Positions 1-10,112 of a stretch of 64,000 bases of DNA are shown here, one piece after another. Below the pieces are notes generated by a model that searched no databases, was not told where the DNA came from, and saw only the letters and a list, made by a program, of their open reading frames with translations. The stretch is from NCBI RefSeq assembly GCF_046630445.1, contig NC_092342.1:81642001-81706000 (forward strand), written 5' to 3'. Every line of letters begins with the position of its first letter. The first letter of the stretch is position 1. Made by a program: the position numbers and the translations under genes. The DNA comes from Rutidosis leptorrhynchoides. Lineage: Eukaryota > Streptophyta > Magnoliopsida > Asterales > Asteraceae.

Positions 1-1064
1 TTTTTTCCTATAATTACTCATATAAATATTAAAATTTAATATTTAAATGTATACAGTATAATCCGATTAATCTTCGATTAATCCCCGAATTTCTGATTAA
101 TCCTTCCAAAGTCCCGACCGATTAATCCCCGAATAGCAAATTTGCAACCTTGTTTATATATATATATATATATGAAAATCTATACGTATATATTAAATTA
201 TAATTAATAATTAATTCAATTTAATCATAAAATACACCTAAGTAAAAACTTTTTTGATTTATACATATGTATATTCTATAGTATCGTATAAATCTCTAAA
301 ATCGATGATTTCATAAATAAATGATTATTCAAGCTTAAAAAAAATTAAAAATATAGAAAAAATCTCTAAGACCCTCATGATGATGTCATTAAAATAATTA
401 ATTATTTTTAATATAAATATTAACATGTTAATTGTATATTATATAAAACATTATGTACAACCTTATGATAAAATACCCTCATGATCATATGTACCAATAT
501 TTTAAACATTATGTAAACTCTTATGGTAAAACACCCTCATGACTATATGTATAATACTTGAAACATTATGTACAAACTTATGATAAAACACCCTCATGAT
601 CATATGTAAAAACTTTTAAACAAATTGTACAATCTTTTACAAAACACCACATGAACACATTTACAAACTTTGAAGCATATTGTACAACTTTCATATAATA
701 ATTGTAATTTAGGTTAAAAAAATTTAAAGAGGCATTTGTTATTACTAATAATTATAATTAAAAATATAAATACTTAATTTTAGAGCAAACTTTATTATTA
801 TTCAAATATGAATTCTTTTTACGGGATTAAATGTATTAAATTTGAATGCAAAATACATGTCTCAATAGAATGTTATAATTTTATGATAAGAAAAATAATA
901 ATTGTGATGAAAATTGGAAGAAATTGGTGTGAGAATCAATGTAGTTTATTTCTTCTGACCAAGTTAAGTATATCAATATGTTTGTAAAAACAACGACAAG
1001 TTTTTTAGTCGGAATCTGTGATTCCACGGGTCATTAAACTAAATGACTTTAGTATTTACGTTCA
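1..1064. other. AT-rich intergenic DNA, no gene
   Basis: I see no credible coding region here. The first 150 bases hold loose repeats of a GATTAATC-like phrase, followed by AT-rich simple sequence. The only ordered structure is the 57-58 bp tandem repeat listed separately. A 14-base phrase, TTCCACGGGTCATT, occurs near 1023 and again near 1564, on either side of the hAT-like miniature element. It may belong to an older repeat into which that element jumped. Confidence 0.6.
446..700. repeat. Tandem repeat, 57-58 bp unit, about 4.4 copies
   Basis: Units start at 446, 504, 561, 618 and about 672. Each begins with AAACATTATGTA or a decayed form and contains CACCCTCATGA followed by TATGTA. The first three copies are close to one another, while the fourth and fifth have drifted. 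Spacing (58, 57, 57, about 54) is regular enough to be a true tandem array. No function can be read from it. Confidence 0.75.
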
Positions 1065-1072
1065 CTTAATAC

Positions 1073-1511
1073 CAGGTGCGGATCTTAGTAGAGACGGGGA
1101 GGGGCGCCCGCCCCCGCTGGATTTTGAGCAAGTAGTGTGTAATTATATTGATTTCGAATGAGATTAAATTTTGAGATTGAGTTTTATGGAATGAAATATA
1201 GAGAAGAGTAAAGAAGAAGAAGGATGGGGAAGAAGAAAGAGAAAGAAGTAATCTCTTTATAACTTAACTTTTATTTTTAATTGAAAATGAAAAGAAATAT
1301 ATGTAAAAGTTCTAGGAATGTGTCAGATCGTATCTTTTCGTGTCATCTTTTTTTTCCTTATTATTACTCCTATTGTGCTTAAGAAAATATTTAAATTTAA
1401 TTTGTATTTTAATCGATTATTTAGTTTCATACTAGTAGTATTTATATATTTTTCATGGAGATAAAACAAAAAAAATGCCCCCTCTAGTAACTCTTCCAAG
1501 TTTCGCCACTG
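1073..1511. mobile_element. Non-autonomous hAT-like miniature element
   Basis: The left end reads CAGGTGCGGATCTTAG and the reverse complement of the right end reads CAGTGGCGAAACTTGG; 15 of the first 21 positions agree, so these are degenerate terminal inverted repeats starting with CAG. The flanks are CTTAATAC (1065-1072) and CATAATAC (1512-1519), an 8 bp target duplication with one mismatch. An 8 bp duplication plus CAG-type ends is the hAT hallmark. The 439 bp interior has no transposase, so it would need one in trans. The divergence of the ends suggests an old copy. Confidence 0.6.
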
Positions 1512-1519
1512 CATAATAC

Positions 1520-4292
1520 CTAAAACATATAATTTAACTGTTTCGTTTAAACAAACTCGTTGTTCCACGGGTCATTTCACTAGTATATATGTATGTATGT
1601 ATTGTACATAATTCTATATAGTACGGATTAATATTTATTTATATATAATATATAATTGTTGGATTTCAAAAAAGAGAAAAGAAATAAAACATAATCTTCT
1701 AAAAAGGTTCTTAATCTTAACTGTATTAGAATTTAGTAATGAAAAAAAAAAAAAAAAATCCCTTTGATGAGCGTATGGTCTTTCTAAAAGACGTGAATGT
1801 AAATAAAAAAAACATACATTAGGCCTCTTTGTATGTTTGTTTACGATATAATATATTTTATTACTGTATTATTTTGCCTCGTTGCCCTATAAATGGTTAC
1901 GAAACATTTGTATACGGACCTTGATCAATGGACTTAGGCTTAGGCTGAGCGATGATTTAAAGAAAACAATTTTGGGCTTTATAAGTTTGAGAACTAGGTG
2001 GGCTTATAACTTAAGTTGGCCCAATACTGGAATTAATTGCCCCAAGGCAAACAATATTTTTAAATTTCAATTTATACCGAGTTATGAGTCGAGTCAAAAA
2101 ATCTCAAAAATAATGTTACTCAGATCCTCACTTTTAAATGACTTTAAATTTCTACGACTCATCACTCATCTATCGACTTTTTCGAGTTTTGTCAACTCAA
2201 CTAATATCAGGCAAGCTATGCAGGGGAGGTGGGGAGGATTTATTAAGGGCCAACGTGGTCAGTCGCCTCCGACGATTGAATGAACGACTGAATTTTTAAT
2301 GATGTAGTTATATTTTAATAGTCCAACGTTTAGTGTCTTTTACTTTTGAAAATTTTAAAATTTTGTCCCGGGTCTTTTTATTTTCTACAAACTTTTAACG
2401 TTTTACACTCGTCGAAAAAAAATTCTTGGATCGACCACTGAAGCTATGTAACATCGAAGAGAAGAAAAAGGGGAAAACAACTAGTTTATTTTGTATTAAG
2501 CGGTACTTGTGCTGTCAATCGACGACTTGACCACTAACTCTTATAGTCTCATACCGCTCTATATTTTGGAGAATAATAATCTTACATGACTATTTAATTT
2601 GTCCATTTGAATGATATTTTAAAGACATTGAAGACCTATAAGAATAAGAAGTGATCAAAACTGCGCACGGACCATACTCAAGCTTCAGATCAATGTCCCA
2701 AAAGGCAAGGAGTACGCTTTGCGTGTACCAACACGCTTGCGAGATAAGTGATATTGAGCAAGTCAAGTTTCTATGATAGTGTCACTCAATTGATATATAC
2801 AATATATTCTTATTATTATTAGTAGTAATAGTAGTAATAATAATAATCAACTTAATAAACCACCGAGCAGTTAGCATAGTGATATTCAGTCTTGGAATAT
2901 GTATCCCGGATTCAAGGGAGAATCGAAGAACCTGATACGGGTTTTCAAATGCATGATTAAAAAAATGTCGGATTATGAATTTATGATAATTATTTGTTAG
3001 CATCCGTTTCATAAATTGCTAACCTAACATGGCTTTTGCTTAACATGACCTTATCTATACATGAAAAGATGGATGATACATCAATTTCAATTATCAATTA
3101 TTACATTACATTCCATTTTAATAAGGAACAAAAACTGGTAGATGAGCTGAAATGACAGAATATTCAAGATGGTGCCCCCACACTATTTGCTGATGTCATT
3201 TTCGGTCCCTCATATCACTTTCTCTTGATATCGAAGACAAATACCACTTCACAGAAATTGAAACTTGACCTCCTCTTACAACTTGCACTGAAATATAGAA
3301 AATAGAAATAGAAAACTATGTTAATAAGAGATTAGTCTGCCATCCAATATACCAACCCTTTTGTCCCCATAGGTTTTTTACATTTCTTTCACAATAAAGA
3401 TAATACCTTTGACACATACGAAATAATAGTTAAAGTGGTTAAATTTTTTCTTGTCCAGATTACTTTAAAGAGTGTGTAAATTTCTAATTCTAATTACACT
3501 TGCACATCTGAATCAAAAGTACTCTCGTGATCGTTTCCAAACATTGAATGATGAACCTTTAAGCATTCAACACATTTGTTTGTGTTAAAATGAGATACAA
3601 TTTTGAACTTTTCAACGATTTATGCTAAACCATTCAAATTTGAAATACTCCTTAAACCATTAAGCACACATATAATAAACTTTTTAAATTATATCTAGTA
3701 TACTTATCAAACAATTATATTTTTTTACTTACTCATTTATAAAGTTAATTTATTGATTTTCCTTTCCCAGAAATCCATATTATTAACAGAAACGAGCAGG
3801 GCAGGGTCAAAAGCGACCCAAATCCGACAAGAAATTACATCATAAATAACATAACAGAGAATAAAAAGACTTGAATAATCCTTACACTAGAGACTCGAAA
3901 AGATACAACAAAAAGGAACACATTTTAGAGGAGGTAATCTGCACCTACTAGTAGCAGTTAGACAATGTACAAGCTAGGATTCAAAAGCAAGTTGAGTTCA
4001 TTCATAATTATTATCAACTAGATTATTGTCATTCTAAATCAAGTTTAACTGGAACCTTTAATTCATTCACGTTTTAATTGTTCAACACTTAACTAGTATG
4101 TTCTGTCAAACACACCTTGGTGAAGAAACTATCGTAATGATATCATATAGCGTGTTGCCAATATATCACATTTATGACGGTTTTTGTCTGACATATAGAG
4201 TACTTTGTATAAATACTTCTCATTATCTAAGACAAAAGGCAATGTATATAGTTTTATTGAATAGAACAGCTTCTGAAATCTGAATTCACAAA
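1520..4292. other. AT-rich intergenic DNA, no recognised gene
   Basis: Short open frames here (for example about 130 codons from 1882) have no motif I recognise and look like chance frames in AT-rich DNA. There is an A-tract near 1742-1757 and a short ATT/AGT-type simple repeat near 2807-2848. I see nothing that supports a host gene, RNA gene or mobile-element domain. Confidence 0.5.
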
Positions 4293-4297
4293 TCATT

Positions 4298-4652
4298 TGT
4301 TAGGAAGAGGGGATCGCCTGGACGTTGGGAGATATAAATTTGAGAGAAAAACAACTCTATTACTCACAAGAATAGATTTACAGAGTATTACAAAACTCTT
4401 AAAAAAAAACTCTCAAAACTCACACACACTCTCTAGGTTGTGATTACACTTCTCTGAGTGATTTAGGATAATTTACAACTGAGGTTTGCACCTCTATTTA
4501 TAGTAAAAATTCTATGGCGGTGGAATGGTGTGAACGGAGAAGGTTGGCGGCCGTCATCGTCATCAACTTTGTTATTTCCATATGAGTTGTCAAGGTTGCC
4601 TACTTTGAATATCTAGAAGGTGGGCTTCTAGATTGTAGGCTGGAAATCTTCA
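4298..4652 (-). repeat. Copia1 3' LTR
   Basis: 355 bp terminal repeat, the downstream LTR in element orientation. It matches 9227-9581 except for four transitions (in the segments around 4528, 4577-4580 and 4622). The last codons of gag-pol and its stop (4600-4602) lie inside this LTR. Confidence 0.95.
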
Positions 4653-7600
4653 ATTCTCCCCCTCCAGCCGAATCCACAAACATTCCAGTTATGTCTCTGC
4701 ATAACTCCAACTTCTCTCGAGTCACCACCTTTGTTAACATATCCGCAGGATTCTCCTTTGTATGGATCTTCACTAGTCTCAACAGTTGTCGATCAATTAC
4801 CTCGCGTATCCAATGATAGCGAATATCAATATGTTTTGTACGGGAATGGTACATGGAGTTCTTGCTCAAATCTAGAGCACTCTGACTGTCACAATATACC
4901 TTGTACTCCTTTTGCTTGATTCCAAATTCTTGGAGATAACGCTTTAACCACAACATTTCTTTTCCAGCTTCTGCGGCAGCAATATACTCTGCTTCAGTTG
5001 TGGATAATGCAACACACCTCTGTAGTCTTGACTGCCATGAAACAGCTCCCCCTGCAAAAGTGTAAATGAATCCTGAAGTAGATTTCCTACTCTCAGGATC
5101 TCCGGCCATATCCGCATCTGTATAGCCTTCCAAGATTGGATCAGCTCCCTCGTAACAAAGACATAGATTCATTGTACTCTTAAGATATCTGAGAATCCAT
5201 TTTACCGCATTCCAATGCTCTTTCCCGGGGTTCGAGAGAAAACGACTCACTGTTCCCACTGCGTGAGCAATATCGGGCCTTGTACACACCATTGCATACA
5301 TCAAACTTCCAACTGCTGAAGAATATGGTACTGAAGACATCTCCCCGATCTCTTCCTTGGATGAGGGACAAGAACTCTTGCTTAACTTGAAATGGTTGGC
5401 TAATGGAATGCTAACAGGTTTGGCATTGTTCATATTGAAACGTGAAAGCACTCGTTCAATATACTTCTCTTGAGATAGCCATAACCTTTTATTCTTCCTG
5501 TCTCGGGTTATTTGCATTCCCAAAATCTGTTGAGCCTGTCCTAAGTCTTTCATGTCAAAAGACTTAGAGAGTTCCTTCTTCAGCTGGTTGATCTTCGTTG
5601 CGTCTTTCCCTACGATCAAAATATCGTCTACATATAGTAGAAGAGCAACGAAATCTCCTTCAGAAAACTTCTGAATGTAGACACACTCATCTGCTGCAGT
5701 TTTCTTGTACCCGTGACTCACCATGCACGAGTCAAACTTCTTGTACCACTGCCTAGGTGCCTGCTTCAAACCATACAAACTTTTCTTCAGCTTGCATACG
5801 AGGTTATCTCCTGAAACCTCAAAACCTTCCGGCTGCTCCATGTAAATTTCTTCATGTAAATCTCCATGAAGAAAAGCTGTCTTTACATCCATCTGTTCAA
5901 GCTCCAAGTTCATACTTGCGACCAATCCAAGTATGACTCTAATTGAAGTCATCTTGACTACTGGTGAAAATATCTCGTCAAAATCAATCCCTTTCTTCTG
6001 TTGGAATCCTTTGACTACAAGTCGTGCTTTGTATTTCACCACTTTTCCACTACCATCCTTTTTCAGCTTGAACACCCATTTATTTTTCAGTGCCTTCTTC
6101 CCGCGTGGAAGTTCTATAATCTCATAAGTTTGATTTTTCTGCAGAGAATCCATCTCATCCTGCATTGCGAGCAACCATTTTTCTTTATCCTTATGAGTTA
6201 CTGCTTCATGAAAACTCTCCGGTTCTCCATCTTCAGTAAGTAGAAGGTACTCGGATTCTGGATATCTACTCGATGGAATCCGACCTCGTTCAGATCTATG
6301 AACTTCTGGAACATTCTGAGGAGATCCACCATCATCTTGACCTTGTGATGGTGCTGGAACGTCTGGCAGATGGGGTTGTGGCTCCCCCTGCTCAGCACCG
6401 TCATTTTCCTCATTATCTTCTACTTCTGGCATTTCTTCTTGCACTGAAAATTCATTTCTCATGAATGATTCCGTTGTTGCCTCTGGCACCTGAGCAGCAA
6501 CATTTGACTTCTGAGATATTGTGGGCTTTTCAATATCTTCTATTGTCTGGCTTTCATGGAACACCACGTCCCTACTTCTGATCACCTTTTTCTCCTTTGG
6601 ATCCCATAATCTGTATCCAAATTCTTCATCTCCATAGCCTATGAATATGCATGAAGTGGTCCTTGCATCCAGCTTCTGCCTGAGCTCCTTGGATACATGT
6701 GCGTATGCCAAACATCCAAATACTCTTAAGTGAGAGTATGATGGATCCTTTCCAGACCAAAGTTTCTCCGGAACTTCAAAATTCAGTGGTACTGATGGAG
6801 ATCGGTTGATCAAATAACAAGCGGCTCTGACTGCTTCTCCCCAGAATGGCTTTGGCAGCTTAGCCATACTGAGCATGCTCCGAACACGTTCCATGATTGT
6901 TCGGTTCATTCTTTCTGCTATACCATTATGTTGAGGGGTACGTAGGACCATCTTCTCATGTCGGATGCCATATGATCTGCAATAGGCATCGAACTGTCTG
7001 GAAGAGTATTCACCGCCGTTGTCGGATCGAAGACACTTTAACTTCTTTCCTGTCTCACGTTCTACCATGACATGGAACTGTTTGAAGTAATCGAACACCT
7101 GGTCCTTCGTCCGTAAGAAATATACCCACACCTTTCGAGAAGTATCATCGATAAACGTCAGAAAGTATCGATTGCCGCCAATTGATTCAACCTCCAAGGG
7201 ACCGCAAACATCAGAGTGTACCAGACTGAGTAACTCTGATTTTTTCGTTGAAGAGGAATTAAACGAGACTCTATGCTGCTTACCAAACAGACAATGATTG
7301 CAAGAATCTAGTGCAGCATCCTTGTCTACATTGATAAGCTCCTTCTTTATTAGGGTAGACAACCCTTTCTCACTCATGTGACCGAGTCTCTGGTGCCATA
7401 AATTTTGTGAAGCCTCCTTTTCTGCAACATTAATACTGTCTGTGCAGATCTTCACATGAGTCTTGTACAGTGTGCCACAAATGTGTCCTCGAGCGACTAT
7501 CATAGCGCCTCTTGACAATTTCCATGTGCCTTTACTGAAATGACTATCATAGCCCTGTTTGTCGAGAGCTATCCCAGAAAGTAAATTCAGCTGAAGATCT

Positions 7601-8697
7601 GGCACATGGCGGACATCCTTCAGAGTGATTGTGCTCCCAGAACTTGTCTTTATCCTGACATCTCCAATTCCGACAATCTCAGCGGAACTGGAATTTCCCA
7701 TCTTCACAACTCCAAAGTCACCAGCTTTGTATGTTGTGAAGTATTCCTTGTATGGAGTCACGTGGTAGGAAGCTGCAGTATCTACCACCCATTCTGTTTC
7801 TTCTCGTGAGACGTGAAGGCATGTCTCATCATGGGTTGAACAATAAGCTACATCACCAGAGATAGTCACTAATGTTTCTCCACCCTTATTCTTCGACTGT
7901 GAACTGCTTTGACCTTGTTCCTCTTTTAATCTATAGCAGTTCTTCTTCATATGTCCCTCTAATCCACAATGATGACATTTATATGTTGGTTTTCTGCCAT
8001 CAGCTGACCTGCCCCTGCTCTTACTTCTGCCTCTCCTTTTATTTTTGCTACTCATTCGCTGTCTCCCCCGATTCTCTGTGATAAAGGCATGGGTCTGATC
8101 TGTGCCCATGTCTTTTCTCCTTGCCTCTTCACTGAATAGGGCATCCTTGACCATTGACATGGTAAGTTTGCCATTCGGGGCTGAGTTGCTGAGTGTTACT
8201 ACCAGCGTTTCCCAACTATCGGGAAGGGAACTAAGTAGCAGTAGCGCCTGAACTTCATCGCCAAGCGGCATCTCTACAGACGATAACTGGTTGACCAAGC
8301 TCTGGAACTCACTGGTATGCTCGGCAACTGAAGTTCCACTTTTGAGCTTCATGTTGACTAAACGCCTCATCAGCAGGGCTTTATTTCGAGCAGTCTTGGC
8401 CTGGTACATGTCCTCCAACTTTTTCCAGAGGACATATGCGTCTGTCTCTTGTGCAACATGGTGGAAGACACTATGATCAATCCATTGACGGATCTGACTA
8501 ATAGTTTTTCGGTTTGATTTCTTCCACTCTTTCTCTTTGACAGAATCAGGGTTTATACCCTTCAATTCAATAGGATCGAACAAATCCTTACAGCTAAGGA
8601 GATCTTCCATTCGAGGTTTCCACAGCGTGTAGTTTGTGGCTGTGAGCATAATCATAGCTCCGAAAGATGATGTTGACTCTTCTGTGGACATTATCAC
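4600..8697 (-). CDS. Copia1 gag-pol polyprotein, 1365 aa
   Basis: Single open frame starting at the first ATG after a 529-base leader. Gag occupies about residues 1-235 and is followed by a CCHC zinc knuckle (C241-C254) for RNA packaging. The aspartic protease has D306 in a DTA motif (DTG/DSG is commoner). Integrase has an HHCC zinc region (H435, H440, C466, C469) and a DDE triad at D496, D559 and E595, with 35 residues between the last two. Reverse transcriptase has YVDD at 1022-1025 and RNase H an aspartate at 1194. Length is close to Tnt1 (about 1330 aa). No frameshift or internal stop is present, so it looks functional. The C-terminal 17 residues come from the 3' LTR. The product would form cytoplasmic virus-like particles that make and integrate element cDNA. 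Confidence 0.95.
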   Translation of the reverse strand: MIMSTEESTSSFGAMIMLTATNYTLWKPRMEDLLSCKDLFDPIELKGINPDSVKEKEWKKSNRKTISQIRQWIDHSVFHHVAQETDAYVLWKKLEDMYQAKTARNKALLMRRLVNMKLKSGTSVAEHTSEFQSLVNQLSSVEMPLGDEVQALLLLSSLPDSWETLVVTLSNSAPNGKLTMSMVKDALFSEEARRKDMGTDQTHAFITENRGRQRMSSKNKRRGRSKSRGRSADGRKPTYKCHHCGLEGHMKKNCYRLKEEQGQSSSQSKNKGGETLVTISGDVAYCSTHDETCLHVSREETEWVVDTAASYHVTPYKEYFTTYKAGDFGVVKMGNSSSAEIVGIGDVRIKTSSGSTITLKDVRHVPDLQLNLLSGIALDKQGYDSHFSKGTWKLSRGAMIVARGHICGTLYKTHVKICTDSINVAEKEASQNLWHQRLGHMSEKGLSTLIKKELINVDKDAALDSCNHCLFGKQHRVSFNSSSTKKSELLSLVHSDVCGPLEVESIGGNRYFLTFIDDTSRKVWVYFLRTKDQVFDYFKQFHVMVERETGKKLKCLRSDNGGEYSSRQFDAYCRSYGIRHEKMVLRTPQHNGIAERMNRTIMERVRSMLSMAKLPKPFWGEAVRAACYLINRSPSVPLNFEVPEKLWSGKDPSYSHLRVFGCLAYAHVSKELRQKLDARTTSCIFIGYGDEEFGYRLWDPKEKKVIRSRDVVFHESQTIEDIEKPTISQKSNVAAQVPEATTESFMRNEFSVQEEMPEVEDNEENDGAEQGEPQPHLPDVPAPSQGQDDGGSPQNVPEVHRSERGRIPSSRYPESEYLLLTEDGEPESFHEAVTHKDKEKWLLAMQDEMDSLQKNQTYEIIELPRGKKALKNKWVFKLKKDGSGKVVKYKARLVVKGFQQKKGIDFDEIFSPVVKMTSIRVILGLVASMNLELEQMDVKTAFLHGDLHEEIYMEQPEGFEVSGDNLVCKLKKSLYGLKQAPRQWYKKFDSCMVSHGYKKTAADECVYIQKFSEGDFVALLLYVDDILIVGKDATKINQLKKELSKSFDMKDLGQAQQILGMQITRDRKNKRLWLSQEKYIERVLSRFNMNNAKPVSIPLANHFKLSKSSCPSSKEEIGEMSSVPYSSAVGSLMYAMVCTRPDIAHAVGTVSRFLSNPGKEHWNAVKWILRYLKSTMNLCLCYEGADPILEGYTDADMAGDPESRKSTSGFIYTFAGGAVSWQSRLQRCVALSTTEAEYIAAAEAGKEMLWLKRYLQEFGIKQKEYKVYCDSQSALDLSKNSMYHSRTKHIDIRYHWIREVIDRQLLRLVKIHTKENPADMLTKVVTREKLELCRDITGMFVDSAGGGELKISSLQSRSPPSRYSK
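4654..4665 (-). other. Copia1 polypurine tract
   Basis: Directly inside the 3' LTR the minus strand reads GGAGGGGGAGAA, the primer for plus-strand DNA synthesis. It is also coding: gag-pol reads through it (Gly-Gly-Gly-Glu) and stops within the LTR. Confidence 0.85.
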
Positions 8698-8900
8698 CTT
8701 ACAAATAATTTTTTAACACAAACGGGGTTGAATTGTAGAAAACAGAGATCACCGTTACGTCCGGAACGGTTGAAAATGGTGGAATAGACACTTCGCGGCT
8801 TAAATTCCACTTACGGGGCAAAATTATAATTTTTATAAACTTCAAGGACCAAGAATGAAATTCTGAAAATTTTAGGGACCAAATTGTAAAATTTCAGAAT

Positions 8901-8988
8901 TGCTACAGTACCGATACAGTACTGCTACAGTACTGCTACAGTGACTTGCTACAGTGCCGCCAGCTGCTACTGTGAATTGCTACAGTGA
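8901..8988. repeat. GCTACAGT-type short repeats in Copia1 leader
   Basis: Seven copies of GCTACAGT or close variants (GATACAGT, GCTACTGT) spaced 10-17 bases apart; the central ones form perfect 11-mers GCTACAGTACT. They lie between the primer site and the gag start, so they would be in the untranslated leader of the element RNA. Confidence 0.7.
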
Positions 8989-9211
8989 TCGTCTTCTCCG
9001 GCAAAAATTCCGGCACCAGTCGTCTTCTCCGGCAAGATTCCGGCGAGTTGACCAAACTTTGACCGCGTTTTCTGGGCTCGTTATAACTCCGTTTAAGTTG
9101 CCGTTTTTTGCGTTGGACTCGGTTCGACGAGACGAATCCAATGGTACACTCAAAATTGAATTTTGAGAAAACCTTCGAAAACCCAAAAACTCAACCAACG
9201 TCTCTAACCAA

Positions 9212-9224
9212 GCTCTTGATACCA
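9212..9224 (-). other. Copia1 primer binding site (tRNA-Met type)
   Basis: Two bases inside the 5' LTR the minus strand reads TGGTATCAAGAGC. This is the usual plant copia site TGGTATCAGAGC, complementary to the 3' end of initiator tRNA-Met, with one extra A. It fixes the strand of the element. Confidence 0.8.
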
Positions 9225-9226
9225 CT

Positions 9227-9581
9227 TGTTAGGAAGAGGGGATCGCCTGGACGTTGGGAGATATAAATTTGAGAGAAAAACAACTCTATTACTCACAAGA
9301 ATAGATTTACAGAGTATTACAAAACTCTTAAAAAAAAACTCTCAAAACTCACACACACTCTCTAGGTTGTGATTACACTTCTCTGAGTGATTTAGGATAA
9401 TTTACAACTGAGGTTTGCACCTCTATTTATAGTAAAAATTCTATGGCGGTGGAATGGTATGAACGGAGAAGGTTGGCGGCCGTCATCGTCATCAACTTTG
9501 CTACTTCCATATGAGTTGTCAAGGTTGCCTACTTTGAATATCTAGAAGGTGAGCTTCTAGATTGTAGGCTGGAAATCTTCA
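9227..9581 (-). repeat. Copia1 5' LTR
   Basis: 355 bp terminal repeat that would drive transcription of Copia1 leftwards. It begins TGTTAGGAAGAGG and ends ATCTTCA on the plus strand. It contains a well-formed TATA box on the minus strand, listed separately. Confidence 0.95.
9423..9432 (-). promoter_or_regulatory. Copia1 LTR TATA box
   Basis: Reading leftwards the sequence is CTATAAATAG, a canonical plant TATA box, roughly 150 bp into the 5' LTR. The same sequence is at 4494-4503 in the 3' LTR. Transcription would be expected to start about 30 bases to the left. Confidence 0.7.
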
Positions 9582-9669
9582 TCATTGACATATTTTGTAA
9601 GTTTATTTGGTCACTAGATACATTTCTTAGCCCTGATAACCAAAAAGTCCATGATAAATATTTGATAAT

Positions 9670-9885
9670 TGTTATAAATATAGTAGATTATAACTACCTT
9701 TAATGGTCTATATACTTATTATTAACTTATACTAATCTTATAAGAATGAAAGAAAGAAGAATAGAGAGAGAAAGGAATGATATATTGAGAAAATGTGTGT
9801 TTACAAGCTTTCATTGATGTAGTATTTATACTAAAAATTGGCCATCTATATTTGACTTTGTTTACATTTATATTATATTATAACA
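9670..9885 (-). repeat. Copia2 3' LTR
   Basis: 216 bp, no difference seen from 34053-34268. It is followed inside by a minus-strand polypurine tract, AAGGGGGAG (9886-9894). Confidence 0.9.
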
Positions 9886-10112
9886 CTCCCCCTTAGATGA
9901 CAATTTTATTAAAGAGCAACTAGTACTGCCTCGTTAAAAACCTTGCTAAAGAAAAACCCAGTGGGATAAAAACTTTAGTCAAGGGAAAAAGAGTGCAGTA
10001 TAGAGTTGACTCCCCCTCAAGTAGACATCGCTGAGTCGTCACATCTTTTGAATATGCCTCATGCCAATATTGTGAACGTGTGTTCTGAAAACAGCAGTTG
10101 GAAGTGCTTTGG

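Larger units (their letters stand above)
4298..9581 (-). mobile_element. Copia1: complete Ty1/copia retrotransposon (Tnt1/Tork type)
   Basis: The element is 5284 bp, on the minus strand, with 355 bp LTRs beginning TG and ending CA. It is flanked by the 5 bp duplication TCATT (4293-4297 and 9582-9586). Domain order is gag, protease, integrase, reverse transcriptase, RNase H, as in copia elements. Primer site, polypurine tract and a TATA box are all present, and gag-pol is one uninterrupted frame. The two LTRs differ at four positions, all transitions, so the insertion is young. All parts needed for autonomous transposition are visible, but activity is not shown by sequence alone. Tork/Tnt1 lineage is inferred from overall similarity of the polyprotein to tobacco Tnt1. 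Confidence 0.95.

Noticed and set aside
446..700. CRISPR-like array
   Set aside because: Units are contiguous degenerate tandem copies without unique spacers, in plant DNA.
1882..2283. 133-codon plus-strand frame as a host gene
   Set aside because: No recognisable motif, AT-rich composition, no promoter or splice context; length is possible by chance.
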